Source: Pelodera strongyloides
Taxonomy: Eukaryota; Nematoda; Chromadorea; Rhabditida; Rhabditidae
Reading direction: 5' to 3'
DNA: 64,000 nt
Assembly: GCA_036852015.1 (NCBI GenBank)
Contig: JAANDG010000096.1
Coordinates: 62,001 to 126,000 of the forward strand
The translations under genes were made by a program, and so were the position numbers. Below, piece after piece: positions 11,601 to 23,300 of this stretch. The notes under the pieces are model-generated. The model made no database searches. It had not been told where the DNA came from and saw only the letters and a list, made by a program, of their open reading frames with translations. The first letter of the stretch is position 1, and every line of letters starts with the position of its first letter.

Positions 11601-13419
11601 AAATATAAAAACTTTCATAGAACAAGACAAGACTGAAATGACCAGCGACGAAGGACCCAAGGAAAAGAAAAAAGGTGCGCGTTTTTACTTTCCTGACGAC
11701 TTTTACATCCGTAACGCATGGATGTCAAAAACTGTATTGCGATACCGCCATTTCGCGGCGTTACCCGATTGCTGCGCGGTGGCGCTGCGGCGTACAAATT
11801 TAAAAACGCCGCAGAGCAGCCTTTCTTGTCGCTTTTCAAATAAAATTTACAATTTTCAGAAGAGAAAACCAAAAAGGAGAAAAAGGATAAAGAGGACAAG
11901 GATAAGAAAAGTATGAAATTCATTATGTAAAGTGTTATGAGCACGAATCATCTAGCTACTTGTTATGTTACCTATTATTATAACTAAACTATTTGTTTTT
12001 GGATTTCTCTGAATCAAATAAAAAATCGAAGTGCGACTATGTCTTATTCAATTTGTGTGATGAACTTTATAAAGAAATATCTTTTTAGAAAAAAGTGATG
12101 AGAAAAAGGGACTAACAAAGGAAAAGTGTATGGTTTATCTATATTTGCATTCATTTACATTTATCTTTCCTAGGTTGTATTTCATCTCATAGTACATTCT
12201 CAGGCGCGCAGCGCGCAAATGCGTAACCGCTTCCGCGGAAAATAGTTGCGTTTTTTTAACATGGAAACGGCGGAGACGCAGAAAAGAGGTTTCCCCTGGG
12301 TCTCGAATTTTTCAATGAAAATTTGCAATCTTTTCCCGCGGCTACGCATTTTCCCGCTGCGCGCCAGGAACAAATAGTAGACAAAATTCGGTTGCTTGCG
12401 AGTTTTACTACGACGTTGCCGTGCTGCCCATAGCCTATAGTTCCAAATGGAACTATTTTCTCATGGGGTTTCCAAGTATGCTGAAAATCTACCGTATCTT
12501 GGAACTACACGAGAATATTTCTTAATTTTTCATATTATGTATTCAAGGTTCGTGCAGAAATACGGTAGTATTTAGTATTGACAGAATCACGCCGAATTTT
12601 TGGTATACTTTGAATAAAGGTTGCACAAATAAAAACAAAAATGATAATCATTTTAGGCCGAACAACAGCCGGTAAGACACGTAAGTTTCCGAATGAAACT
12701 TCACACTACTGTCCGTTTTGATTATAAAAAGAACAGGATGGTTAACTCTTCTTTATATTAACTCGTTAGTTTATTGTATATCTACAGAGAAGTGATAACA
12801 ACTAGTTTTTTTAGAGCATCTTCAGCATAAATTTTTTAGAAAATCCACATTTTATTTAGGAAAATCAGAGCGATCCCAACCACCGCCGCAGCCAGCCTCA
12901 AGTAGAACACAAGTAGACGACTCGGATTCAGGTTTAACATAATTGGCTGCATAAATATGTTGTAGATTGTTGGAGTCGGAATCAACATGTTTTTTTCTTA
13001 TATGGATATGTGCTTAAACCAAACATGTAGCTCGTAGGCCGCGCAGTGTCGTGTACAATGCTTAGAGATACGGTAATGTGTATATGTAGAAGGATATGAT
13101 CATCGCTCGTCCAATAAATAATTGCTGTATTTCAGCGACTATATCTCTAAGCGAAAGGGTTGACTTGGAGATGGACTCTATCGATAGAAGTGAAAAATCG
13201 AAAAAAGGTTCGTGGAAGGCAAACAGCGAAAATATATAGTTGTTGATTTTGGATAGTGTAAGTGAATAATGTAAGTGCGGGTCATACTTAAGCTAATACA
13301 GTATTTTAGTGTGGTGGTTTTTCGTTTTCACCGCCGCGACGCTGGGACTCGTGGTGCTGGCGACTGCTTTGATTCTAGTCGCGTTTTCAATGGCTCGACT
13401 GTATGGACACTCCTCCTAG
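8648..13419 (+). CDS. Lysine-rich protein with C-terminal membrane anchor (paralogue A)
   Basis: Fifteen exons: 8648-8726, 9106-9153, 9435-9461, 9632-9658, 9780-9826, 10433-10544, 10920-10973, 11168-11209, 11621-11674, 11860-11910, 12089-12127, 12657-12680, 12860-12931, 13136-13207 and 13310-13419; 285 residues. The N-terminus (MGDAYEMLGPPPTEP) is short and proline-rich. The middle is almost pure Lys/Glu/Asp, mostly EK repeats from the sixth exon. The last exon encodes one hydrophobic segment (WWFFVFTAATLGLVVLATAL and onward) and only about nine residues after it, so a tail anchor with the charged region in the cytosol is inferred. Every intron is phase 1 except the one after exon 5 (phase 0). 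Exons 7-8 and 9-10 are a duplicated pair. A paralogue with the same ends lies at 18931-24055. I do not recognise the family. Confidence 0.85.
8727..8926 (+). repeat. GT-rich microsatellite at the first donor site
   Basis: About 200 bp of (GT)n interrupted by GCGT/GAGT variants begins at the exon 1 donor itself, so the 5' splice site is the first GT of the tract. ORFs here on the other strand (Thr/His repeats) are artefacts. Confidence 0.9.
9918..10100 (+). repeat. Six-copy dispersed repeat (SINE-like), copy 1
   Basis: Runs from CTTCAAGAGCGTGCACC through TTGCTTATGACAT and GCTCGACGTCTTCGGGC to GCCCGGGTGGT. It has no coding potential. The family has both full and truncated copies in both orientations in this window. 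Lies in an intron of paralogue A. Confidence 0.75.
10701..10870. repeat. CGGCCGG-ended inverted-repeat element, copy 3
   Basis: Left end TTTAAACCGCAATAACGGCC, right end CCGGCCGGTATTTCGCTTTG; intronic, just before exon 7 of paralogue A. Confidence 0.8.
11424..11588 (-). repeat. Six-copy dispersed repeat (SINE-like), copy 2
   Basis: Reverse-orientation copy (GGCGATCCCTCC...GTGCACGCTCTTGAAG) in the intron between the duplicated exon pairs of paralogue A. Confidence 0.75.
12194..12370. repeat. Foldback element with GCGCAGC ends, copy 1
   Basis: Ends CAGGCGCGCAGCGCGCAAAT and GCATTTTCCCGCTGCGCGCC; centre GGAAACGGCGGAGACGCAG. A second, diverged copy is at 38070-38252. Confidence 0.7.
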
Positions 13420-13530
13420 GTACCGTATTCGAGTAATACACAAGATACCGTACTCCGACACTTACAAGGTATTTTATTGAAGCCTATCACACAGCCTTAT
13501 GAGACCTACTAATTATACGTTGTAACATTC

Positions 13531-13606
13531 ACGCGTAGCTCAATCGGTAGAGCGTGTGCTCCAGACAAGTGACGCGGGATCGGATCTGCTTCACGTCATA
13601 GTTGTA
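13531..13606 (+). pseudogene. tRNA-like sequence, degenerate
   Basis: A clean D-arm/box A (TAGCTCAATCGGTAGAGCG) is present, but the box B region is damaged and no acceptor stem forms. Probably a tRNA fragment or tRNA-derived repeat. Confidence 0.45.
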
Positions 13607-14353
13607 AATTTCAGGTCACGCCCCGTTCAGTTTGCTGCTGAGTCCATGCCCAAGATCTATTAACTCCCGCATCCAAGCTCACATTAATTTGCATAAAATG
13701 CTTGCATTTCTTATCAAAACATCAATCAATATATCCATTTCCGTTATCGATCGATTTGCATTTTCTGCCTACATTTTCCTGTTAATTGCTGGTAACAAAA
13801 CGATCCCTCCTATTATGTATGATTACTCCATAGTTAACGCTCTCCCACTAAGGTACAGTATTTTAGATTACTGTAACCCCGTTGAAACCCGTTTTTGGGG
13901 TTTCGATGTAGTACTGTAACCATTTTCCCATTAAATTCCCTAAAAACCTCGTCTACAATATGAGTTTCGAATCAAGTTTCCTGTTTAAAGCTTGTCATTA
14001 ATGAATAAAATGTTGTGTTTGATTTCCGATAGTTGTATAATTAGGTTTTGCCAAGCGTTTTTGTGTATAATCGTAATCATGCTATGCTGGCGACCGCAGC
14101 TATCCATATTTCGAAAAACACTTGTCATATCGCTGTGAGATAAACATCAATTTATTCCACGAAAAATACCAGAAATATAACAGTAAACTTGTAAACTTTT
14201 GTCATCGAACTGCAGACCAAAAATCATCGAGGAAACAGTTAGTAAAACTATATTTTACTATTTTACAACAAGTTAAAACGAAATATAACAAATCAAGAAG
14301 TTTGAAAAAAAACACGAGAAAAAGTTGTAAATATCAATGTGATTTTAATGATA

Positions 14354-14359
14354 TTTATT
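14354..14359 (-). terminator. Polyadenylation signal AATAAA
   Basis: AATAAA on the minus strand, about 90 bases after the stop codon of the 88-residue gene. Confidence 0.5.
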
Positions 14360-14448
14360 GTTAATCTTGTAAAATTGGGTAATACAGTGAATGATTGAGC
14401 ATATTTGTATTTATGCAGCATGGCAGCTTCATACGGACATTAAAAAAG

Positions 14449-15515
14449 TTATAGAATGTCACTATTTGACATGGTGACTTGAATCCTCCGCAGGTGTTTC
14501 AGCCGAAGACTGTGCCCTGAAAAAATTTACATAGATAACGGATAGCAACAAAAAATCGCAAAGGGAGAGAGTACTCTATACAAACTAGTTTCAATGGGAT
14601 TCACCCCCGGTGAAGATGTTCACCAGTGTGTCACTGACGTAATCTTCACCAGAGTGTCACTGACGTAATCTTCACCAGAGTGTCACTGACGTTCACCAGA
14701 GTGTCGCTGGTCGAATGTACAGTAATATAGTGGAAAGTCAGGGAATTGAAACAGGATTAGACCATTGGACACTTGCCAAATTATAAATTAATAACAAATA
14801 TACGCTTACCAGTCGTTCGAAGAGCCCTACGGGCTCTTCTCCGACTGGAGGAACCGGCCTTCGGCCGATTGTTACCCTATGACAAAAAAAAAAGATTTTC
14901 TGCAACGGTAAAAAGACAACTTTCGCCTTTCCTACTACTTCTTTCTAAGCCCCTCTTTTTCTTCTGCTCTCTCTGTTGGCTTGTATGTACCTCCCCTCTC
15001 CTGCTCCTACTCTCTATCCCTCAATCCCCCCCCTCTCTCTCTCTCTCTATCTCTCACTCTTCTCTCTATAACTTTCTATTTCCTCATCTCCTTTTCACGG
15101 TTTCTCAACTCGCGTCCCTTCTCTCTCTCTCCCTCTCGCTCTCTCTCTCTCTACCTATCTCTCTATCTATCTCTATCTATCTCAATCTCTCTCATTCTTC
15201 TCTCTATTCTCACCTTGCGTCCTCTATCGTTCATGTCTTTCTATTTCCTCATCTTTTTTTCACGCTTTCTCGCATCGCGTCCCTTCTCTCTCTCTAACTC
15301 TCTCTCTCTTCTCTCTCTCTCTCTCTCTCACTCGACTCTTCTCTCTATCGTTCATATCCTTCTCTTTCCTCATCTCTTTTTAAACTTTCTGACATCTCTC
15401 TCTCTCTCTCTCTCACTCGATCTATCTATCTACCTATCACTCTTCTCTCTATCGTTCATAACCTTCTATTTCCTCATCTCTTTTTTAAACTTTCTGACAT
15501 CGCGTCCCTTCTCTT

Positions 15516-15560
<45 letters not shown>

Positions 15561-17482
15561 TTTCTCCGTGAAACTTGTGCCCATTACGTTCACATGTCTA
15601 CAAAGTCATTTATGATTGGGGAAACGTACAAAATGTCTGGATCTCCATTCGACTAATGGTAGCATGCAAATTTGCCATCGAAGGTTCTCTATGTGTGGAG
15701 CAGATTGTTCCCCTAATGATAAGCTAGCATAGCTCAACCGGTAGAGCGTTGGACTGTGAATCGAGAGATTGTGCGCTGATGTGGGTTCGACTCTCGCCAG
15801 CGGCAAAGATTTTGTATGCTCTTTCGATCGAAGAATTTTCTTTATGAAAGGATTTCGTTGTGCACATAAAAACAAAATCATAAACAAAGTCTGTGACAAA
15901 GTCATAAACAAACTCTTCTCCTTTATATAATAAGATTTTCGTGCGCCCATCCCTTTAACAAGGGGCCAACAAAAATTAAGTAAATGACCATACTTGAGGT
16001 CGGGAATATCCTTTTCGAGTTTTTTCTCGTCCAACTTACGCAGGTGGGCGTCTACAAGTATTTTTAACTCCTAAAATAAGATCACATTAAATATCGAACC
16101 CAATTAGTGGCGGTTCACGGTTTTTTTTAGGGGGCCTGCCCATTTGGTGACCAATTCTTGACCAATTTCATCGAAAACCGTCTGGTCACCACGGTCACGA
16201 ACCAGCAATCAAATTATTTTTTTCCCGCAAAAACCGGTTTCGGCAATTGTTTCGCTTTCCTGTGCTATGTGAAGTTTCAGTTCAGTTTCATTCCAAATCA
16301 GGAACAATAATTGTCCCATAAAAAATATATGTTTAACACATTCGAAAAGTCCCACTTGAACCGCGTTGTTTATTTCGTCCGTCTTTTTTCGGTCCTCGGC
16401 AAACTAAAGTAAACGGAATTAAAAAAAAAGATTGAGAACGCAAAAAAAACGATTCAACCAAGGATACGAGGATAATTAAGAATAATTTACGATAGATCAC
16501 TAGGATGGTACGGTAAGGCAATTGGTAAGCTCATTGTGGGAAACATTAACTTTCTTAATTATCTTTAATGATGATGTCCTAATTCCTAATACCGCACAAT
16601 CATAGTATTGCGAATGCTTCAGCACTCTTTCATGAAATTTCATGGGCACCTCGTTGTGTCAATATACATCATTATAGTGTGTCACTTCAAACTTCAAACT
16701 CACCTTCTCTACCAGTTCGTCCAGAAGGGCATCGCTTGACACGGAATTTTCTAGCAGGTTTAGAAGCTTGTTGTACCGTTCCTCCATATGTCTCACAACT
16801 ACAGCGACGCGTATTTGCTGTCTAAAACAACGGGCCATTTAAAGGGACAGATCACCGGGCACTACAATGTGATACTTTGCAGGTACACGGCGAAGAAAAA
16901 TTAACAGGTGTTCTCGCCGCGCACCCCGCCCAGTCTTCGCCAGACTCTCGCCAAGTGTCTTCGGCGAAAGTGCGAGAGGAGGAAAATGCCAAAAATCGAC
17001 GCTGAAATAGATAAAAACGATGAGCGGCGCTAGCACCCAATCTTGTACCGATTTTTGCCAAATGAAGTCAGAGTCAGTGCACTCGCCCGGACCTGAGGCC
17101 GTATTCACCAACGCACAGGGAACCCTCCCTATAGGCTAGGCTCACGAGCGCTCTAAATCTCTTCTGCTCCCCACACTCTACGCACTCTCTAACTCCTTAG
17201 GGAGGCCAGGGAGGGCTCCCTGCGTGTTGGTGAATAGTGTCTCTGGCGGCTAGAGTCGGCAAGGCCTGGGCAAAGTTTGCGGCGAGCAGACGTATGTCAC
17301 GTGCAGTTAAATGTGTTACATGCAAATTTCTGCGCCCTTCTTGCGACATCCAGCATAAAGAAACATAATGCGTGAAAATGAGCTTCTGCAGCACATTGCG
17401 TGTGTCATATTAATCTCACGACAATAACTTACATAGGTGTCAGAGAAAACATCATGTACGCGTACATCTCATTGGACATCAT
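14449..17482 (-). CDS. Small 88-residue helical protein, trans-spliced
   Basis: Four exons on the minus strand: 17482-17433, 16821-16704, 16070-16040 and 14516-14449, all with matching phases and good splice sites. The ATG lies one base after CAAATCTTTTAG, so trans-splicing is likely. The product begins MMSNEMYAYMMFSLTP, then has a leucine- and glutamate-rich stretch (MEERYNKLLNLLENSVSS, ALLDELVEKELKIL) that would form an amphipathic helix or coiled coil, and a basic tail (RLKHLRRIQ). There is no signal peptide or membrane segment. The size and helical character suggest a small subunit of a larger complex, but I do not recognise the family. The last intron is 1.5 kb and carries a tRNA-like sequence and long CT repeats, so the final exon is the least certain. 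Confidence 0.6.
14618..14709 (+). repeat. Tandem repeat, 26-27 bp unit
   Basis: Three to four units of GTGTCACTGACGTAATCTTC followed by ACCAGA; the last unit is shortened. Located in the last intron of the 88-residue gene. Confidence 0.85.
15025..15565 (+). repeat. Long CT-rich microsatellite block
   Basis: About 540 bp of (CT)n broken by TAT and CTATTTCCTCATCTC spacers. A segment of roughly 90-100 bp containing CGTTCAT...CTTTCTATTTCCTCATCT recurs three to four times, so this is a higher-order tandem array as well as a microsatellite. The Ser/Leu ORFs across it are artefacts. Confidence 0.85.
15722..15806 (+). pseudogene. tRNA-like sequence with both internal promoter boxes
   Basis: Box A/D-arm TAGCTCAACCGGTAGAGCG and box B GGGTTCGACTC are intact, with a GTG triplet in the anticodon position (His-like). 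The variable region is about 15 nt and the acceptor arms do not pair, so a working tRNA is unlikely. It could be a tRNA pseudogene or a tRNA-derived SINE head. Confidence 0.45.
17098..17240. repeat. Foldback element ending GGCCGTATTCACCAAC, copy 1
   Basis: Ends GGCCGTATTCACCAACGCAC and CGTGTTGGTGAATA; centre CTCACGAGCGCTCTAAATCT. A close copy is at 29790-29944 and a distant relative at 63475-63630. Intronic in the 88-residue gene. Confidence 0.8.
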
Positions 17483-18026
17483 CCTAAAAGATTTGGGTAA
17501 TTAAGCAAATACGCAATTACCGGTAATTAAGCAAGAACGGAAATTATGCGGGTATCCGGCTTCTTTCTTTTTCTAATGCAGAGTTGATTATCTAGACAGT
17601 GCTAAATAAAAATTATTTAACACATTCACAATTAATATATGAATTATTCGCCTACGCTCAGGTACTTCGTTATATCTTTAGAAGGTAAGAACGATGAGGT
17701 CTTGATTGTAAATATGAACGAACTGAAGTAATAAATAGGTAACACTTCATAAAGTAACGACGAGTTGCACGGTAGGATGTATATGCAGGATGAATAATCC
17801 AGGTAAAATGGGCGTGGTTTCCTTTAGGGAGGCATCTTCCCAAATTGGACTAGTGGGAGAGGCCCTCCTGGTGCTAGCAATAGCATCTGCACATAGGAAT
17901 ACTAAAGGAGGTCCAAAGCAATACAACTACAGGTGCTATAAAGGTAAACGGGGGTTACGTGACAAGAATGTGGAAAGAAATGCTAACGGCAATTTTGCGC
18001 CTGAGACGGCAATCAAGACTAGAATG

Positions 18027-18197
18027 TTAAAGCGAAATGCTAGCCTCTTTGGAAAATTTGCATATGATAAGCAAATCCTATGTATCCTATGCTAATTTTG
18101 TACGATTGCCGTGGACGATCGTACACAATTAGCATAGGATACATAGGATTTGCTTATCATATGCAAATTTTCCAAAGGGGCTAGCATTTCGCTTTAA
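18027..18197. repeat. Near-perfect foldback element ending TTAAAGCGAAATGCTAGCC, copy 1
   Basis: Two arms of about 80 nt with a short centre; each arm contains CATATGATAAGCAAATCC. TTAA at both ends suggests a TTAA or TA target. A partial copy, mostly one arm, is at 48707-48812. Confidence 0.9.
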
Positions 18198-18448
18198 TGT
18201 GCAGAAATGTATGCTGAACTCATATAAACGTATATTTATTGTTGTAGTGCATAGCTTGACAAATGAGTCATTAATCGGATTCACCAAGATTTATGCAATA
18301 ATATTGTACCGTTTTCCGAAAAAACATGATCTCAAAAATCCGTTTCAAAATTCGGCTGTTATGCCGCTTTGGTTTTTGAAAGAGGATGTAGGATATGAAG
18401 CCATTGAGGAAACACTGCAGAATACGTTTACTTTGAGGTTCACGACAA

Positions 18449-18599
18449 TAGCCCGTATTCTCGGGTCGACGGGAATGTGCCATTTGGGAGCTCATTCGTA
18501 TGCAAATTTTTCCTCCAGCTAGTCTAGATAGTCGAGAAATTTGCATACAAAGGATTTCCCAAACGGAACGTTTCCGTCGACCCGAGAATACGGGCTATG
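18449..18599. repeat. Foldback element ending TAGCCCGTATTCTCGGGTCG
   Basis: Inverted ends (ATAGCCCGTATTCTCGGGTC / GACCCGAGAATACGGGCTAT) around a centre that contains GTATGCAAATTT and its inverse. Confidence 0.85.
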
Positions 18600-18930
18600 G
18601 CGATAATCAACTCCTGACTTGATAAGTCAAAGCCGATTAATATGTCTTCTCACGGCATTTTGAGCACGTTCTCTTCGAAATTACCATAAATTTGCATAAT
18701 TCCAACTCAACAAAAAGCATAGGATCTGCCCAAATGTGTCTGCAGCGCACCACAACAACGTCTATAGCACGGTGAGCTTGACTTTTTACAATTTTTTACT
18801 TATTGGCTTAATCGTAGCGTAGAAGTACCGTATAGTCGAGACATTTTACCGTGCTAAGAACGATGCAAAAAATACAATCAATGGTTTAGAAAGCATCGAT
18901 ATCGCCGGGCTTTAATCACTTCCTCCCAAA

Positions 18931-20212
18931 ATGGCCTACGAGATGATGGGGCCTCCGGGAGCCCCAGGGGTACCAGCGGGCCCTACCGCTGCACCGGTGG
19001 TTACAATCAACGGTACGTATTTCTGCTACCATACAACGCTTAAATTTTTCATGCCGCACATGTCACTGCCGTGCTGACTGCCTACAAGCCAAGCTTTCAC
19101 GTAGTACGCACATAAAACCACAACCAGATCATTTTGAAGTTCGTTTCGTTAGGAAGGTCTACCAAGTCCTTGCGAAAATCTGAGAAAAAAAACGTTTAAA
19201 AAATAACCAAAGCGTATTCCAGGACCAGGAAAAGATAAAGATAAAGAAAAGGACAAGAACGAGAAAAAGGATGGAAAGAATAAAAGTTGGTTTATAGAGT
19301 ATTTATGCTACACTTTCGCGCGAATTTGCCGCGAAAGTACCATCCAAGTTGACTTTTCCATTTTCGCGCAGTTTTAGGGCGCGTTCGGGTTGCTCTTTCC
19401 GAAAGGAAAACATGCAAATTTATCGTTCGGGTTGGCTGTTTCCGAAAGGATTTAATGCTTTGAGAAAGCCAAAAATACAGTATGAATTTGCATGTTAACC
19501 ATGCTAATTCATACATTTGCATGTTCAACATGCAAATTCATACTGTGTTTTTTGCTTTCTCAAAGCATTAAATCCTTTCGGAAAGATCCAACCCGAACGA
19601 TAAATTTGCATGTTTTCCTTTCGGAAAGAGCAACCCGAACGCGCCCTTACATTAGGTGTATGCAAAACACGCCGCAGGTGTATGTAAATTTCTCACTGTA
19701 TGTAAAATTCGAGTAGTTTCCCACTATAGAAACTGCAATAACATGGATGATACTTTCGCATGCGAAAGTGCGCGAAAACTTAAAGGGACTGTCAAGCCGG
19801 TTTTGCATGTTGGGCTCAGAAAAAAGCTTGCCTTTTGAAGGTAAGGAAAGTGAAAATAAAAATAAACAAAAACTTTCATGTAAGAAGAAAAACGATTTCA
19901 AACCCCTCCAAAAAACTCCTTCAGTATGGGATTCGAGTCGTGTGGACAAAATCAGAACTATTCTGTGCCGCAGGACCGTTTGCTGTTAGACAGCAAAGAA
20001 AAAGAGGAGGGCGCGAGAGAAATTTGTTTAAGTCAGCAAAGAAAAAGAGGAGAGCGCGAGAGAAATTGTGTAAACTACGGTAGCTGTGACAGCATGTTAT
20101 AGAATATCTGTGAATCAGGCTTGACATGCCCTTTAACATAAATATTCTATCATTTTTGCCTGTGAAGTAGAGAAAAAGAAAGGGTCTCCCTCTCTCTATC
20201 TCTCTCTCTCTT

Positions 20213-20260
<48 letters not shown>

Positions 20261-20274
20261 TTCTCTCTCTCTCA

Positions 20275-20309
<35 letters not shown>

Positions 20310-23300
20310 TCTCACTCTCTCAAAGAGAACAATTGAGAGGGAGTTAGACGTAGTTAGACTATTTGACTTTGAAAGTAGTACAATTTTTTTTCAGAAAACG
20401 ACAAACATGCAGACGGTGCGTTTATTTTCGATATTTCTGAAAAAGAAATAAGTTAAAATACAAATTTGATAACTCGAGTTGTTTGATTTTGTTGAACTCG
20501 AGTTTGATAACTCGAGATAACTCGAGAACTCGAGTTAGTTGTTAGTTGAACTCGAGTTTGATAACTCGAGATAACTCGAGAACTCGAGTTATGTAGCCCA
20601 ATGGATATTTGTTAAATTTCACCGCTATATTGCCGGGAGTTCGCTGAAAGCAAGTCACGTGCGCGGCGGTGGCAGGTGCGTGGCGGTCAAGTCGCGCACC
20701 AAGGTTGTGCGAGTTTCGCGTGCGAGTTTAAAATCATATGGAAAACCGCTTACGAAATCAAACTTACAATTAGTGGTTGATGTCCAGAGGCAGATGAATA
20801 TATACTATGATTTTGTCGATATGATATTGAAACAATAGTCCAATACAACATATTTATTCCGCCAGCAATTATGCAATTATGCTTACTTCAGATTCCGGAC
20901 ATTTCGGATTATTTCGCTCACTCTTCTCAAAACGAAAGCGACAACAAAGTGAGTTTTTGTATAATTTATCGTTCTTAATTGGGCCTGGGGATACCTATAA
21001 TCGGACAAATAAACAATTACAACCAACAGTTTGAAATAACATAAGCTAGAGAATAACATTGCATTATGGGGTTTCCATGTTTGCGATTCGCACTTGCGAA
21101 AATGACAAACCTCTGTCCATGTTCAAGTCGATGTAAATGACATGGTCCCGCAGCGATTTTAGATCTAGTAGGCATCTATTTCAATATAGTACGGATCTAT
21201 TTCAAATAGTATGGATCTGATACACTTTCGCTGCAGGACCAGGTCTAACGTGCGATTCGCATGGGTTACGGTAGGCAGTTGACATGCATGTAAAATGACT
21301 TGAACATGGACAGCGGTTTGTCATTTTCGCAAGTGCGAATCGCATACATGATGGAAACCCCATTAGCTAGAGAATACAACGCAAAATTAAACTTATGCAA
21401 TTTATTATTTCCTAGACGCAGCCACCACGCCAACGGCCAAGAAGTCAGAACGAGACAAAAATAACAAAGGAAAAGCGAACAACAATCCTGTTACACCTTC
21501 ACAAGGTAAGTTCATATCCCACCAATGGCCGTACTTAAAGCGAAGTACCGGCCGGTTTTTGAAACGCATCGAGTACATCATCATTCTTATGCAGCATATG
21601 CAAATGAGCATAAATTAAATTCGAGCAGATTAGCATAAATACATTCAGTTGTCCGCGATGCGTTTCAAAAACTGGCCGGTATTTCGCTTTAAGCACTATG
21701 AATCTATGAACCATGACACTCTAATGGAAGTGCAAAGCGGTTGTTCTCAGAACTTTCGATCTTCCATAATATAGTTTTCGCTTCAAGAGTGTGCACCTTT
21801 ATTCAAGGGTGAAAATACAGCTTCAAGGTTTGCTTATGACATGTTCCGCGGAGGTCTTGAGCAGTAGGCGACGAGTTTCGACGAGTGCTCGACGTCTTCG
21901 GGCTAGGGCTAGGGCCATAACTTTCTTTGTAAACAATTACTCTTATCATTGTTAGAACATAGTTCGAGCAAAAATATTAATGAAAACAACAACTGATCGC
22001 TCAATAAAGCAAAGTTGAATTTAATTTTTTTTTCAGACACGAAAAAGGATTCTTCTGATATAAAAGGTAAAGATTGAGAAGAAAATGAAGTTTCTGCGGT
22101 TTCTTAAAATTCGGATCGTAACTCTGCCGCATTGTCAAGTATGTACATTGTACATGCTAATACTTTTCCTCGGAAACACCCATGAAATGTGGCAAACTTT
22201 AACAATTGATGACTCTTTTCCTTTAACAAAAAGTTCAACCACTATTCAGTGCGTAGCTTTTCGACGGTATGAAGCTAGCTGTCACATGAAATATGACTGC
22301 GCTCGTGCGGCGCGCATCTTGCACACCAGCTGCACTACTTGTACAGTAGGAATGTTTCCAAAAAGAGGCGGGTGGCATGACTTTCCCCAGTGTTCTTGCC
22401 TTTCTTTTCAGAAAAGTCGAAAGATGACAATTCAAAGGAGGAAGATAAAGAAGCAGACAAAGGTTTTACTTTTTGGCAACTTTTGAAAACACATTTTGTT
22501 TGTAATAGAGCCCAGCGCTATTGCATGCCTGAGTAATTTGGCCTCGGCAAAGCCGAAAGTTAGTCAGTCGACAGAGAAGAGTTGGTCTTATCGAAATAAA
22601 TAAGCACACTATAATAATAATCAAACATACTTTTAGGTCGTACGTCAGCTGGAAGGACGTGTACGTTTTGCTCAATTTTATATAACTATTGCCAATGTTA
22701 CATAACTATATGTTGTACAATTAAAAACAAAGTAAAAGGTACTTTGATGAAAGTACAAACGCATAAGGATTCCAAAGTACTTAGAAACCAATTTTTGGCA
22801 AGAATATTTGATTTTTATTCCTTGTTTAGAGTGTTTTGTTTAGAGAATCTAATCGTAAGATTAGATATGTTTAGGTAGCTATTCAGGAAGTATTGTAGTT
22901 GATTTTGATGTGGAGCGAGAAGATTCCCCCTCGTCGAAAGGTTCTATTTTTGTTTATATTTTTATGAATTTGTAAATGTTTTATATTTTTGGTGGGTCCA
23001 CGAAAAAACCACTCAATTGTTGCCGCATTAGTTCAAGTTAAAGATCAAATATCAACGGCAACAAGCAAACTTCACGACAACGAAACTCAAGAGTTGCGCG
23101 CGGCAACAGTTTGGGGGTGTTTCCCGCAAATGAATTCGATGCGCGCCGCAAAAGTTTTTCCACCGACTCTGGTTGCCGTTTTGGTGCGGGAAACACCCCC
23201 AAACTGTTGCCGAAAAGGTGCGGAAACGGTGCGGGAAAAGTAGCAACTGGAAAAACAAAGCAGCGTGTTGGATTCGAACCCTACACTCTTGTTAGATACT

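Larger units (their letters stand above)
13420..14448. other. Spacer between converging genes
   Basis: Lies between the 3' ends of paralogue A (plus) and the 88-residue gene (minus). Apart from the tRNA-like fragment it is AT-rich with no supported exon; the 80-residue ORF at 14122 is AT-driven and overlaps the other gene's polyadenylation region. Confidence 0.5.
17484..18930. other. Intergenic DNA with two foldback elements
   Basis: Contains palindromic elements at 18027-18197 and 18449-18599 and no supported exon. ORFs of 91-107 residues here read through the palindromes. It should contain the promoters of paralogue B (plus) and the 88-residue gene (minus). Confidence 0.5.

Noticed and set aside
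14618..14709. Regular short repeats that could suggest a CRISPR array
   Set aside because: Units are directly adjacent with no unique spacers and the genome is eukaryotic; a simple tandem repeat.
14981..15571. 196-residue Ser/Leu-rich ORF
   Set aside because: Product of a CT microsatellite; any (CT)n stretch is open in several frames.
22085..22486. 133-residue plus-strand ORF starting MKFLRFLKIRIVTL
   Set aside because: Overlaps an exon of paralogue B in another frame and is otherwise intronic; the hydrophobic start looked like a signal peptide but nothing supports expression.
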